Shown here: piece after piece, positions 42,795-55,781 of the stretch | Position numbering within the stretch: position 1 is the first letter of the stretch | Layout of the letters: each line of letters opens with the position of its first letter | NCBI GenBank assembly: GCA_014058105.1 | Contig: JACGCM010000933.1 | Coordinates: 806,001-870,000, forward strand | Source of the DNA: Kingdonia uniflora | Lineage: Eukaryota; Streptophyta; Magnoliopsida; Ranunculales; Circaeasteraceae | Length of the DNA stretch: 64,000 bases | Reading direction: 5' to 3' | The notes under the pieces: generated by a model | Told to the model about the DNA's origin: nothing | The model's database searches: none | Seen by the model: the letters and a program-made list of their open reading frames with translations, nothing else | Program-made: the position numbers and the translations under genes

Positions 42795-43853
42795 TGAAAC
42801 ATCCATATTTGGAGATTGTTTTATTCCGTGTCTAGCTTAGATGTCAGCACTATCTCGTGGTTACTCGACGTCAGAGATTGCACATGGAGCGACTACAACT
42901 GGACTGGCGCTGAACAGGTATGTAGGTTCGTACCTCTTTGCACTAAATGTTAAGCCCGTAGTATTTTAAAGAATATGAAAAGAAAGTGTTTTGTCTTATT
43001 TAAGAAAAACTGGTCTCTATTCAAACAGTTTTGCTCTGTTCGAATAAAGACTTTGTTCAAATAAAATTTAGTTTTATTCGAATATCTTCCCTCAGGACAA
43101 TATGTATTCGAATAGACTATTTTTTTATTCCAATAACTTTTCTGGGAACTTTGTTGTTAGAATAGATTTTTCTCTGTTCAAATAAAACTTGTTTTGTTCG
43201 AATAAATTTTTTCTCTGTTCAAATAAAACTTGTTTTGTTCGAATAGACTCTTTTTCTATTCGAGAAAATTGACTCAGGCCTTTATTTGTTCGAATACATA
43301 TTTGGTGTATTCGAATAATAATTATTCCATTCGAATAAACTTTGTTTCTATTCAAACAGAGGTTAGGTTTTCAGTTTTCCTATTTAAGACATCCTTTCTT
43401 TTTTTATAATTCACCTCATCCAAAACCTATTTTTTAAGGGCTTGAACTTTTAGAGAGATGAGAGATTTCTTAGAGAGATTCAAGATATAACTAACGACTC
43501 AAACTTGAATCAATCATTGAATCACAAACCCAATTCATGATTTGAAGAACTTGTGAGATTCAAGATTGAAAGCTTCAACGAGAGATTTAAGCAAGGCATT
43601 GTGAGAAAGAAGGGCGTTACGAGAACGTGGAATTGATTGCGAAGAGTTCAATTAGAAGATAGGTAACCACGGGATGTGCTTATCGAGTTTGTAAGTAATT
43701 GAATACTTGTAATTTGATTTCAATAGTGGATTGTTTAGTTGTAGGGTGATTCGACAGCGACCTGTAGGTTTTTCTCCTCAGAAAGGTTTCCCACGGGGTT
43801 AAAAATCTTTGGTTTTGTGTTCAATTTCCAATTGCTTGTTAACACTAGTTAAT
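42795..43853 (+). repeat. 3' LTR of element F (3'-truncated)
   Basis: Direct repeat of 37532-38593. It stops after CACTAGTTAAT, whereas the 5' copy continues for about 113 bp to the PBS. The adjoining sequence on the right is minus-strand pol of element B (end of the second RNase H). Confidence 0.85.
43018..43358. repeat. TTCGAA palindrome array in the 3' LTR of element F
   Basis: Same array as in the 5' LTR. Several units differ by TTCGAA to TTCAAA (for example at 43020 and 43352), consistent with transitions at the central CpG. Confidence 0.85.
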
Positions 43854-43859
43854 TTTTGG

Positions 43860-45905
43860 TCTTGTCTTCATCTTCTGTAACAGTGATTTATATTGTTGAC
43901 TGTATATCAAGACTTGAATGCTCGATAACTTCGATATCTAAAGATCTTTTTTTACTGTCTCCTAGCATGGCAACGATATAAGCTAATGCATCAGCATGGA
44001 GATTTTCTTGTCGAGGTAAGTAAGAGATCGATACTTATTTGAATTTGTTCAGTTTTTCTTCGACTAGGGCTGCATAATTAACCATTTTTCATGATGTACA
44101 GAATGTTTTGTTGCAATGATTGGCAACGAGTAAAAAATTGACGTAAACTATTATTTCTTCCGCCCTAAGTGTGAGTGCGAGATCGAGTCCGTGGAGGATA
44201 CCTTCATATCCAATCTCATGTTTGTGGCATAAATATTCAGTTTAATAGTTTTCTCGATACGATGATTGCAGGGTGTTACGAGGATGATGTAAATCCCTGA
44301 TCCTCGTGGTCCAGCTGATCCGGCTGTAAAAAGTCATCATCTAGTACTTCTAGACCATGTATTTGGTTCTGCAATTGAGTCATCTATGAAGATTTCTTCG
44401 AGTTCTTCCCAATCAATGTCTTCGGCTAGAAAATCTGCCAAAAAACCAGCAACTGCTTGTCCCTTAATAAATATCTAGGGTTCGAAGGAGATGTCATACT
44501 CGCCTAAGAAAACTGACCATTGTTGAATCATTTGAGATTTTTCTTTTTTGGAGAGTACCAGTTTGAAAGGATACTTAGTTATGATTTTGATGGGATGAGC
44601 TTGGAAGTATGGATGATGTTTCTGAGAGCTGTATACCAAGGCGAGTAGTTGTTTTTCTGTTGTTGTATATCTTTTTTCAGCAAGCATGAGAGTCTTGCTA
44701 ATGAAGTAGATTGGTTTTTCTACTCCTTCGTCTCCTCGAATAAGTACAGAACTAATAGAGTCATCGGTTATGGATAAGTACATTATTAGCGTTTCGCCAT
44801 CAACTAGAGTACTCATTATAGGAGGACGCCCCAAGTATCATTTAAGATCTTAGAAAGCCAACTCACAGTCAGAAGTCCGGATGATCTCCTTATGTTGTTT
44901 CTTGGAAAGTGTAGTAGGATTTTCACGAAGGAGGTAAAGAAGTTTGCATAGATCAGATGACTTAGAGATGAATCTGTGAAGAGCTATAATCTTGCCAGTA
45001 AATTTTTGGACATCTTTCTTTATTCTCGGAGATGGATTACTATGAGTACCTCGATCTGTTTTAGATCGATTTCGATTCCTCTTTTGTTGACTAGTGTCCC
45101 AAAAATTTACCAGATGCGACACCAAATTTGTATTTTTCAGAGTTGAGTTTCATTTGGTAGGTGCGAAAAATATCGAAGATGGTTTGGAGGTTGCTGGAAT
45201 GATCTTCTCGTTTCAAGATTTTGTAGATCATATCATCTATGTAAACTTCCATGATTTTGCCTAGATGATCTTTGAACATTTTAGTCACAAGACGTTGGTA
45301 AGTTGCTCCTATAATCATTAACCCGAAAGGCATCATTGTGTAACAGTAGAGACCTCTTTCAGCAATGAAGGTTGTTTTTTCTTGATCTTCTACGGCGAGT
45401 GGAACTTGATTGTAGCCAGAGGTTGCATCCATCATAGAAAGAAGTTCATGCCCTGTGACAAAATCGAGGAGTTGTGGGATTAGTAGGAAAGGAAAACTAT
45501 CTTTCCGCATAAATTTGTTGGGTTCTGTGAAGTCAACAAAAACCCTTATCTTCCCATTCTTCTTTGGGCCTGTCACAATGTTAGAAACCCATTTTGGATA
45601 TTTTGCTTCACGAATAAATCCTACACGAAGAAGTTTATCAATTTCTTCGTTCACAGCTTAGCCGAGGCGGGGAGCTAAGTTTCGACATTTCTGAATGACT
45701 GATTTGTTATCAGAAAGGAGGTTTAATTTGTGGCACACGATTGATAGATCAATAACAGGCATTTCTTAGAAAGTTTAGGCAAAGATGTCGACATTTTTCT
45801 GAAGTAGTTGGATCATGGTGTTTTTCTCGTTAGATGAGAACTTGGAGCCAATGAAGGTGTGACGCTTGGGCCCATCGAATTTAATGGATTCGACTATTTT
45901 AGTAG
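43860..45905 (-). pseudogene. Reverse transcriptase and RNase H regions of Tat-like element B
   Basis: From right to left: a pre-RT region (about 45905-45660), RT at 45654-45091 (KKNGKIRVFVDFTEPNKF, AERGLYCYTMMPFGL, VYIDDM) continuing at 45125-44850, and a first RNase H at 44834-44475 (SITDDSISSVLI, YTTTEKQLLALVYSSQ). A second RNase H-like block runs at about 44440-43860 (PRGSGIYII, LPRQENLHADALAYI), fitting the Tat lineage. The RT frame is open for 187 codons. gag, protease and the 5' LTR are missing: the element ends at about 45905 where an inverted RT fragment begins. The integrase N-terminus was lost at the Sirevirus junction. Confidence 0.88.
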
Positions 45906-46192
45906 GGCCAGCCTCAATACCTTGCTTGTTGATCAAATGTCCCAAGAATTTACCTGATTGGACTCCGAATTGACATTTATCAGGATTTAGTCACATTTTG
46001 CAGGACCGAAGAATTTCGAAGGTCACGTATAAATCTGCGAGATGGTTTTCCTTCTTGAGACTTTTACGCATCATATCATCAATGTAAACTTCCATTGTTT
46101 TTCCAAGATGGTCTTTAAACATCTGTGTCATCAGTCTTTGCTAAGTGGCTCTGGCGTTCTTGAGGCCGAAAGGCTTGTAGCAAAATAAACCA
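45906..46192 (-). pseudogene. Inverted fragment of a C-type reverse transcriptase
   Basis: The minus strand encodes PFGLKNARAT-QRLMTQMF, KTMEVYIDDMMRKSLKKEN and QFGVQSGKFLGHLINKQ. It is about nine-tenths identical by eye to the plus-strand RT at 46676-46975 and so forms an inverted repeat about 290 bp long with a spacer of about 485 bp. It lacks GTTAATG present in the plus-strand copy. At 45905 it joins element B directly. Confidence 0.85.
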
Positions 46193-46199
46193 TTACAAT

Positions 46200-49160
46200 A
46201 TGCCATTACGAAATTCTCTTATTCAGTTTCTCAAAGATAACAGTGACATCTTCGCATGGAAATTTCATGAAATGCCAGGCATTGATCCAAATTTGGCTTG
46301 CCACAAGCATAGTTTAAAAGATAAAGCTGAGATAGTCAAACAAAAATAGAAAACTTTAACACCAAGGCTACGAGAAGAAGTTAATAAAGAGATCAATAAA
46401 CTCATTGAAGTCGGTTTTATTCGAAAAGCCAATATTACCCCGAATGAATCTCAAACATTGTAGCAGTTCTGAAGAAAAATGGTAAGATCAGAGTACGCAT
46501 GGATTTCACAAATCTCAATAAACATACTCCGAAAGATAGTTTTCCCATATCTATCATTAACCATCTGCTCGATTCCACTACGAGACACAAACTTTTATCC
46601 ATGATGGATGCCGTATCAGGGTACAATCAGATACCCCTATTCCCGACAATCAAGAAAAAATAGCTTTTATTACAGAACATGGTTTATTTTCCTACAAGGT
46701 TAATGCCTTTCGGCCTCAAGAATGCCAGAGCCACTTACCAAAGACTGGTGACACAGATGTTTAAAGACCATCTTGGAAAAACAATGGATGTTTACATTGA
46801 TGATATGTTATGTAAAAGTCTCAAGAAAGAAAACAATCTCGCAGATTTACACACGACCTTCAAAATTCTTCAGTTCTACAAAATTAGACTAAATCTTGAT
46901 AAATATCAATTTGGAGTCCAATCAGGTAAATTCTTGGGACATTTAATCAGCAAGCAAGGTATCGAGGCTGGCCCAGATCATAATCATGCTTTGTAATCTA
47001 TGTCTTCACCAAAGACAAAGAAAGATATACAAAAGATAGTCGGCAAGATAGCAACAATAAATTGTTTTGTCGCCAAATCTTCATATCGGTGTCGATGGTT
47101 ATTCGACTTTCTACGCAAAGGGATGAATGAAGAAAGGGAAACCTAAAAAAGATCCCGAGATCTAATGGACTACAGAATGTGAGGCAGTGTTTCAGGAACT
47201 AAAATGTTATCTGGGAAAACCACCAGTAATGAGTACACCCAAGGAAGGAGAAGAGCTCACAATATATCTCGATCGCCATTACTGATGACTCACTAAGCTC
47301 ATTTCTCATCTGACTCAACAAAAAGATAGAAAAACCCATCTACTTCATCAGCAAGACTCTCACTCCAACATAAATATGATATACTAAGATTGAAAAATGA
47401 AGAACAGTTCAAAGAAAAATTAGATTGGATATCCTAGAAAGGTTGGCGCCTTTTAACTGATGGTTATGCCAGACCAGCTGGGTTAGGTGTTTGGATAGTT
47501 CTTATTACACCTTTAAATGACATAAGTGAAAAATCAATCTGACTCAACTTCGAAGCTACCAATAATGAGACCCGAGTATGAGGCATTAATCCACGGACTA
47601 GGCATGGTACTCGAGATTAGTGTGCCCAAGTTATCTATGTACACAGACTCTTTATTAATTGTGAAACATTATACAGACAAATATCAGAAAAATGGAAAGT
47701 TGATCGACTACGCTGCAGCCGTAAGCGACAAAATGAGCAGATTTAAAAAGGCTACAATCGAACACTTGCCTCGAAAAGAAAATAGACATTCTGACTCCCT
47801 TGCCTATCTTGCTAGAGTCCTCAGAACAGAAGCCTGATACTTGAAGATCGAAGTAGCATCCACCCCCAGCATTAACATCATCATCTCAAATGTCATTAAT
47901 ATTAGGGGTAACGAAGAGGTTAAAGACGATTGGAAAAGACATTTCCTCATATATATCGGGCCAGACAACAAATTTAATGGCAAACTACCCGAGGATGTTA
48001 ATGAAAGAAGACGTCTGATAGACAATGTTAAATAATACGTCGTTGACGACAATCTCCTTTACAAAAAATCAGTTATAGGACCATATCTCCAATGTTTATC
48101 TGATAAGGAGGCCCAAGCCTTCCTGCATGATTTACACGAAGGCATTTGTGGATCCCATGCAGTATGCCGATCTTTAGCAAACCAAGCTCTTACTCAAGGA
48201 GTTTTTTAGCCTAAAATGAAAGCACAAGCCATCGAATATGCCAACAAGTGTGATGCCTGCCAACGACATGGACCCAAAATTTGAGTTCCAACTTTGGAAC
48301 TCCATTCTAACAAGGTTGTCTGGCCATTCAAAAGATGGGCCCTCGATCTCGTGGGAGAATTCCCAACTGCACAAAAAAAAACAAAAGCATCTCCTAGTAA
48401 CAACGGTCTACTTCACCAAATGGGTAGAAGCAGTTCTTTGTGTCGAACACACGAAGGCAAAGTCATCAAGTTTATATGGGAAAATATTATAATACGGTTT
48501 GGCTGCCCACACCTCATCAGAATCGACAATAGACCACAGTTCATTGGTTCCAAGATCATTGATTTTCACAACCAGCATAACATCATCCGTATTATATACC
48601 CACAAGGAAATGGACAAGCCGAGATCACCAACCAAACTATGGTCGACGGAACCAAAAAGCGCTTGACATAAAAGAAGGGTAATTGGGTGCAAGAATTACC
48701 ACACGTCTTATGGGCATACCGAACAACACCTCGAGTATCAACTGGATGTGCGCCGTACTTATTAGCATATGGTACCGAAGCAATCATCCCTACTCAATAT
48801 TATTACCCACTATGTGATCATACCATGACAAACAAAGAAAATGAGTTCTAGTTGGCATGTAACATGAACTGGATCGACGAAACACGAGACAAAGCAGTCA
48901 CAAACTTACGAAGGTACCATAAGACTTTGGCAAGGTCATATAACAAACGAGTTCGTCATAGAGAGTTCGATATTAAAGATCTCGTTCTACGAGAGATACC
49001 AAAACACGTAAAGGAACTCAATGTTGGGAAACTTGGAAAAAATTAGGAAGGACCTTTTATCATTATCGACAAAAGAGAACTTGGCTCTTACGACCTTGTC
49101 ACAGAAAATGGAGATCGAGTCCCTAATCCTTGGAACACGAGGAGATTAAAGTTATATCGC
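46200..49160 (+). pseudogene. pol of Tat-like element C (RT, RNase H x2, integrase)
   Basis: The pre-RT region QFLKDNSDIFAWKFHEMPGID is near 46220. RT is in two frames, with the second part open at 46679-46996 (VYIDDML). RNase H 1 is fragmented at about 47180-47400. A second RNase H at 47526-47837 (RPEYEALIHGLGMVLE, MYTDSLLIVKHYTDKY, HLPRKENRHSDSLAYLA) is intact as a domain. Integrase at about 48040-49160 has the HDLHEGICGSH...CDACQ zinc finger, WALDLVGEF, IRIDNRPQF and QAEITNQT (the D, D, E positions). Stops at 48208, 48668, 48849 and 49044, plus a shift after 48370. gag and the 5' LTR are absent. Confidence 0.88.
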
Positions 49161-49451
49161 AGATAATATTCTATCATAGTGTACTATTCTACTATTTCTT
49201 CCAATTGTGTACGTCGTTCTTACAATAAAATACTTATGTTTGATCGACCTACATCATAGTACTTTCAACTATTTCATACATTACTTATCTACTTTCTCTT
49301 ACATTTTTTGTATGCCAATCTTACACCAATAAAATACTTGTGTTTGGTTGCCCTATATTACAATACTTTTCTACTATCTCATACAAGTACTTCTATATAC
49401 ATAACACATTTATAATATCACATATGACCAATGGGTTCACCCCATTTTACT

Positions 49452-49670
49452 ATTACAGACCATTTATTGCTTCAGCCAATTCGATCTTCTATTATATTAC
49501 AGATTATCTGTTGCTTCGGCCAATTTGATCTTCTGCTATATTACAAATTGTTGTTACTTCGGCCAATTCGATCTTCTATTACATTACAGATCGTATGTTG
49601 CTTCAGCCAATTCGATCTTCTATTACATAGCAGGCCACCTATTGCTTCAAACAATTCGATCTTTTATAAG
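49452..49670. repeat. Tandem repeat in the pol/antisense-ORF spacer of element C (5 copies, 44 bp)
   Basis: Five copies of a 44-bp unit containing TTGCTTCAGCCAATTCGATC followed by TTCTATTACATTACAGAT. The array is between the integrase end and the ends of the minus-strand ORFs. Unrelated in sequence to the arrays of elements A and B. Confidence 0.88.
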
Positions 49671-49879
49671 ATCATAGGTCTGTTATTGGTTCCCAATCTG
49701 GCTAACAAACAATAGACTTCTACACCACAATTGGTTCATCATAAGGTTAGTATAAATACGTACAGATCACTAATTCTACTATCAGTCAAATTTTGCTGCA
49801 GCATAATCTTCACACTCTATCTACTATATTTCAGTCGGTATAATACGAATAATTCCTTGCTACATTAATAATAATGCCT

Positions 49880-52800
49880 CCTCAATCACTCGAACTCTCA
49901 GACAACACATTTTTACCCAAACTTTCCCCACGCCCCGAAAGTCGCAGATGCATCAATTTTGGTACCCTCGCAGTAACGATTTGTCTTCCTTCATCAAGCT
50001 TACTCATAGTAAGAATACTGATTTTTGATATAATACACTCCATATACTTAGTCCGCACTAGTTGCATGTCATACTGCACATCATTTGCGATAAAGCTATC
50101 ATAAACCGTGTCACTTTCTTTTTCCAATCTCTTGAACACGGATACAAAAAAGGAAAGCACTGCCATCATTTCTTTGTCATGCATGTCACTTGTCTCGCGC
50201 CTAACCTTGTCAGGGACAATGAGCTCCACAATTTTTCCCTTACCTCATTCAGCATCACTTCCAAATTTTTACATCGATCTTCCATCACCTGTTTTTCATC
50301 CACAGAAGCTTTATTGCGTGTTTCCATTACCGTAATGATTTCGTCCATTTGTCCCAACACAGCCATTTATTCCTCCATAACGAACTGATTATGATCCCTT
50401 TTCAATAACCTCTGTGTTCAAACTTAGCTCAGCCATCTCAAGATCCGCTTCCAATTTATTCTTCGCGCTAATCAGCCCCCCAATTTCCATTTGATACTCC
50501 AAAATATTTAACTCCAACACTTGAACTGCATCCTCTAAAGTCCCTATCTTAAGCCAATGCTTTTTCACTAATTCATTATGTTCGTTGATGGCTTGCTCCA
50601 ACTCTTTTACCCTAATATTAGCAGCATGCCACATTCCTTCAAACTTACGAAAACACTCATCTGCCTTCCTCACAGTAACTCACATGTCAACTACTTCCGC
50701 TTCAAGCGTATTTATCCAAACATGCAAATATTTAGCACTGTCTTCTTATTTCTTCAACATCGCCAACAATTTTGTCATTTTAATTTGTGAAGGTATTAGG
50801 TCCGCCTCCTGCTGGGTTACTTATTCCAAAATATTACTTGCATGACGTTGAACTTTTTTAATGTCCAACTCTTTTTTCTTTACGACCTCCATTAATTCCA
50901 CCATTTTTTCAGCACAATGGCTAGTTCTGCCTCCTTACCATCCTATTGTTCGGTCAGACGACCCACCATACTTTGTTCTTCAGTTACCCTCACCTCCATT
51001 TTTACATTTAACTCAATAGCACTTTTTAGTGCTTCTCGATGGAAATTCAAATCAGTGTTCAGTTTCTCGTTCAACACGCGGAATGCTTCACATTAACTTT
51101 GAACCTCTGCCAGTTTGACTTGCGTCAACAGTTAACTTTTACATACATACAAATTTGTATATCAAAACAGTTTACATATCATAGTTAACAATTTTACTCA
51201 ACAATATGATACTTGTGTACAATCAATCCACATCTCTACTTATATCTATTTTGTTATCACAGAGAACAGATTTTATTTGTCATCAACACAGTATACAAAC
51301 ATCTACTGCATATGCAAAGTTGGTAAAAAACTTAAATATTTTACTTTCGCTCCCGCCGACTACGAGGGGAATGCCCCCTATCTACCCAACTCCTTGACCT
51401 ATCTACCTGCACATCCAAAGGAGCTATAAAGGTCACTACTTCATGTTGACGTTGATTTCGCTGTGACCGAGGTATCAGGCTCTCGACCTCCTCCTCGTCT
51501 TCATCTGAAAAAATTTGTGCCGGTCTAGGAGTTGGTTTTTTAACACCTTTTTCTTTCTCATCCTTTGTAAACCACATATGTTCAGCTTTTTCGTTCTTTA
51601 CATCAAAATCTCCCCCACAATCCATTACATACTTCCTTAATTCATTCTCTACCCTCGCCAACTTCCCTCCATAAAACTCAATCACACTTTCTTTATGACG
51701 TTCATGGTCCGTTCGAGCTACAACTTTTGCTCGTGACGGATACAAATGCTCCCTCAATTGCATATGCGCTTTGTGCATACGCTTACACGTATCCTTCTAC
51801 AATATACCCAACCTATTCAAATCCCCTCCTACCTTCGTTCTACGAGTTATTTCTTTTGTCAATTGATTTGTCAATGACATATTTTGCTCCATACTTTGCG
51901 CCAACATGTTTTGCAACTCCTTTAACTCACCCTCTAATTTTATTTATACCTCTATTTGTTCATTCCTTATTTATTTTTTTAAAATTTTCATTGCGCTTCG
52001 ATCCTACATAAAGCCAAGAGCATCTTGTAAAGGTCCTATGTCACCCTTATTTATTTTTGCCTCTATACAATGACGATTACGTGCTTCTTGAGCTAAAAAC
52101 ATAACTCGAGCTGGGTCAGGTACTATACCCGTTTCCTTCAAAAGCTCTACATAAGCCTCCTTTAAACCCCGTTCACTGTGTACTTCAGCCTCAAAATATA
52201 GTGTCAGAGTTACCAAAACCTTCTGATACCTAGCTTTATTACTTGGGTCAATAAAACAAGTCAAGTCTTTTGGTTTTCGTACTAATGCCCCCCTCTCCTC
52301 TTCTTTTCTTAAAACTTCATCATTCACTATTTATATTTTTGCGTATCTACACTGTAGATCATATAATTCCTTAAAAAATTTCTTCGAATTAGATTTAAAC
52401 TGCCTTCTCTCATACGTAGCTTTATTTAATACCTGTTGAATATGAGTCATGGAATCCCTCGCTCTACTCAACGACCTATCCAGAGTGAAAACAGTTTTTC
52501 TCAACCGCTCTATCTCTCCTACACAGATTACAAATTTTGTGTTATCAAACAAATATTCCAACAGAGCACAATAAAGAGATGTCTATCAAACTTAATAGTT
52601 TCGAAACACACAGAACACAATCTCATCAAAGTTAAGACAAAACATAATAGTTCAAAACAGAATACCACAAAATGATTAAATATTTTTGATAGTCTCTACC
52701 TCAGACGGAGGATCCACTTCAGTACCAGCAACTGGAACTTGCTCAGTTTGCAGAGAAGGTACATTAACTAGAGCAGCAACTTCAGCCAGTTCGTCTTCCA

Positions 52801-55370
52801 CATCCGAAGCGAATAATATCTCATGGTACCAACCAGCTAGGTCTAGATGGATATCGGCATCGGTTAATCCAAAGTGACGGTAAGAATAGATCATATGGTT
52901 TCTATCATCCCTTATCTTTCCAAACACTTTTGACAGAGTCTCCTCGCACTCAGACAATTCCACATACCGCCCTTCAGCAGCCTTCAACTCTACGGCCTTG
53001 CTCTCTTTCTCCTTCTTGAGCTCCTCCATGAACTCCTTCATCCGAACTGATTGAGCATCGAACCTTTAAGCAAGCTCTCCGAACTTCTGGTTCCTCTTAT
53101 CAATAAAACTTGTAGCTCCCTTCACTAGCATCAAGAGTTGTCAATTAAGACATGAGATCAGTAATACATATATCAATCACAATACAACAAATAAAGAATA
53201 TCAGTACGTACACCCATTGTTTGCTCTTGAAACATCCCTTCGAGCTACTTCGGCTCAGTCCCCACTATCATAAAAAACCTTTGCTCCATTTCTCTCAGCT
53301 TGGCTACAGCCCTAGTATGAGTGTGGTCACTGCCTTTGAGCTCATGTTGTTTCCTTTTCAGCGACCTCTTTTCTGTATCCAGAGGAGCGACCTCATTCAC
53401 CGCCTACTCCTCAACCACACCAGCGACAGCCAGCTTATCACCCTATTCCCCTTGGGCCATCCCCACAGTAGAAGGAGAAGCTTATGGCACTGTCTTTTTT
53501 AACCTCCGGACCTTCCGCACCCTACTCAAGTCCCCTGGCAGAGGCGGAGAGATACCAGTCAAGTCCCCTAAAGGAAGCAGGATATTCTTCACACTCTTCT
53601 TAGCTACAGCTCAATTCTCATGAGCTCGTTGCACTTTGGGAACTCTAGAATCCACCCTTTTATCCCTAAGGATATTCAACTTACCAAGTACTTGCTTCAA
53701 CTCGACCTGCTCAAGGGCTACACGGTCGAACAAGCTCGTATTATCAGGATAGAATTTGGGATCTGAACCTGATAAACAAAATCAAGGAAGTGGTTAGCAG
53801 CTCAGAGACAAACTTATAGTTGGTCAAGTTAGCAGATGTTATTTACTCGGATTATAATATTTTTGGTCCAGGACGAGCGATGGTTCATTTAGAACCTGTA
53901 TACAATTGCCCTCTACCCATACAAGGTGGTCATTCCACGGTCTGCCAGCAGATTCAAAGTCAAAAAACTTCGGCCTAGACGAATGACTAGACAGATAATC
54001 ATTATTTCAGCCTTAGACGTACTTTATTCTGTAAAATTTCAGCACATCATCCGTTACGAACTGTTTAGCAGTCCTACTCTCTTTCCACTTCGCATTCAGA
54101 GCCTCACACATCCTCATTATCTCAAAGACATTCCCATTTAATTGGGTAGGGCAGCACTGCAATGCATTCATAACCCCTTTTTGAAAAAAGGTCAGAGAAA
54201 TCTTAAGGCCATATACGACCTAGTTCATATAGCACAAAAAACCATTATTCGAGTCTGCCATACCTGACCCATTATAGTACGTAATCTCTACGTCTTCCCC
54301 AATGCATCTCTCCTTTTTCCATAAATCCAGGCTGGGGACTTGATAGTATACCTCTTCTTCCCCTTTCCCTGGTACCAAAGTCCTAAACCACAGGCCTTAC
54401 TCCATCACATAATTTCCCCACTTCCTTTTTAACTTCTTAAATTTCAAAAATTATTTCCCTACATCTACTCCTCCTGGGTATATGTAAAATGACTTATCTT
54501 TTGCCTCTACATCATCTTCCTCTACAACATTACTTACTTCACTGGGTCCTTTAGCCTCTACACCTACAGTAACTTCCCTCCTATTTACCGATTCATCCAT
54601 GTCTTCATAATCGACCTCCCTACCTGAGGATGAGGTTTCCTCCGAACAAGATGACACTACAAATTTAGTTATAGGCTTTATATTTTTTGAACGCATACTG
54701 GACCTATAGGTACACACAATCTTTAATTATTTTCTCTACCACTATAATTCAATACTTACACAATTACATGTTATACCATACACACAGCAGAAAAAAAAAA
54801 AAAAAAACCCACTTATACTCTTACCCAGTCAAAGCCTTTATTTTCAAAACTTTCCAAAAGCACAGAAAATCAATTTTAACTTTCCCTCTTCTTCTCCAAA
54901 AATAGTTTCTTTCTCTAAAACAATTGTTACCTTACCCAAAAAATTTATACATATTCATTAAAACATGCAAGCAATCATATTTTTCTGCCACTACATTCCC
55001 AAATTTTGCATCTCCAATCATTCGTATGCAAAGACAATGAACAAACAAACGCATACATAGAGTACCATACAATACAATCAAAATAGAGAAACCAAATTTA
55101 CTAACCTGTACTATAAGATCCACAATCATCTACTTTGCCAACAGCTTTCACAGAGATTGATTGATTACGTTGTTTCTCCAACACAACTCTTTCACCAAAT
55201 GAAGCTTTCTCTACGAGATTATACACAGAACTCAAGCGTTTCTTCTCTCTAGAAACACTGGTTACACAACTTTTTTCACTTTCTATAGCTATAGATAATT
55301 TATGAGAAAGAGAGATACGAGTTCTATACTCTCCCTCAGTTTTTGAAACGACGGCTCTTTCATACACGTG
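49880..55370 (-). pseudogene. Main antisense ORFs of Tat-like element C: gypsy-type domain and long coiled coil
   Basis: Read leftward. 55367-55101 ends at a possible donor (ACAG|GTTAGT). 54717-54451 is an acidic stretch followed, in broken frame to about 53830, by a block (LNGNVFEIMRMCEALNAKW ... TDDVLKFYRIKYV) that aligns with the 34.07-34.20 kb block of element B. A basic/coiled-coil part is near 53750-53230. 53041-52676 is an open coiled coil. 52561-52004 contains RYQKVLVTLTLYFEAEVHS and DIGPLQDALGFM. 51778-51341 is charged and ends in Arg/Ser-rich sequence. 50673-49882 is a coiled coil with the terminal DEGRQIVTA motif shared with element A. Several breaks coincide with plausible splice sites (for example an acceptor at about 53771), so it may once have been a spliced gene. 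Confidence 0.55.
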
Positions 55371-55781
55371 TCGTTCACCCCTATTGCCCCTACAGGCACG
55401 TATTTTTATCTTACAGCATCATCATGACTTCTGCGATAATGTTTACTGTTATCACGTCTGACTCTACCTTCAGTCATTAAATAATTCCTTCCCCCCTTCC
55501 CAAGACAGTCTAAATGATCCATTCAACCAAGATCGTACCACAATATACGTCATTCCTATAAATAGTAAAATATTCAAAATTTGAAATTATGTACACAACT
55601 GTTAGAATCAGACAGCTGTAATCCATAGTATTTGCCACATAAGCAGTTCGATAAACACATTGATCCTATTTTTTAGTTCGCAGATCCAATTTGTATTATT
55701 CTACAATCAACAGATAACAAAAACTGAACACTGTAAAAAGATTAGTTATTCATTTCGTGCTATCAAAGTTCAAGCTTCTAA

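Larger units (their letters stand above)
37532..43853 (+). mobile_element. Sirevirus-type Ty1/copia element F, pol-less, nested in element B
   Basis: Two direct LTR copies start TGAAACATCC at 37532 and 42795. The 5' copy runs to about 38705, followed by a PBS for initiator tRNA-Met. The 3' copy is cut after 43853, about 113 bp short, and is followed by pol of element B. The internal region carries a Sirevirus-like gag and repeated AGGGGGAG polypurine motifs, but no protease, integrase or RT. The LTR copies differ at about 5-6% over the first 140 bp by my count, mostly transitions. No target-site duplication remains, since the right edge is deleted. Confidence 0.88.

Noticed and set aside
49431..49715. 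ORF over the 44-bp repeats as a repeat protein
   Set aside because: Both overlapping frames merely translate the tandem repeat in the spacer; the 44-bp period is not a multiple of three, so no constant peptide repeat is encoded.
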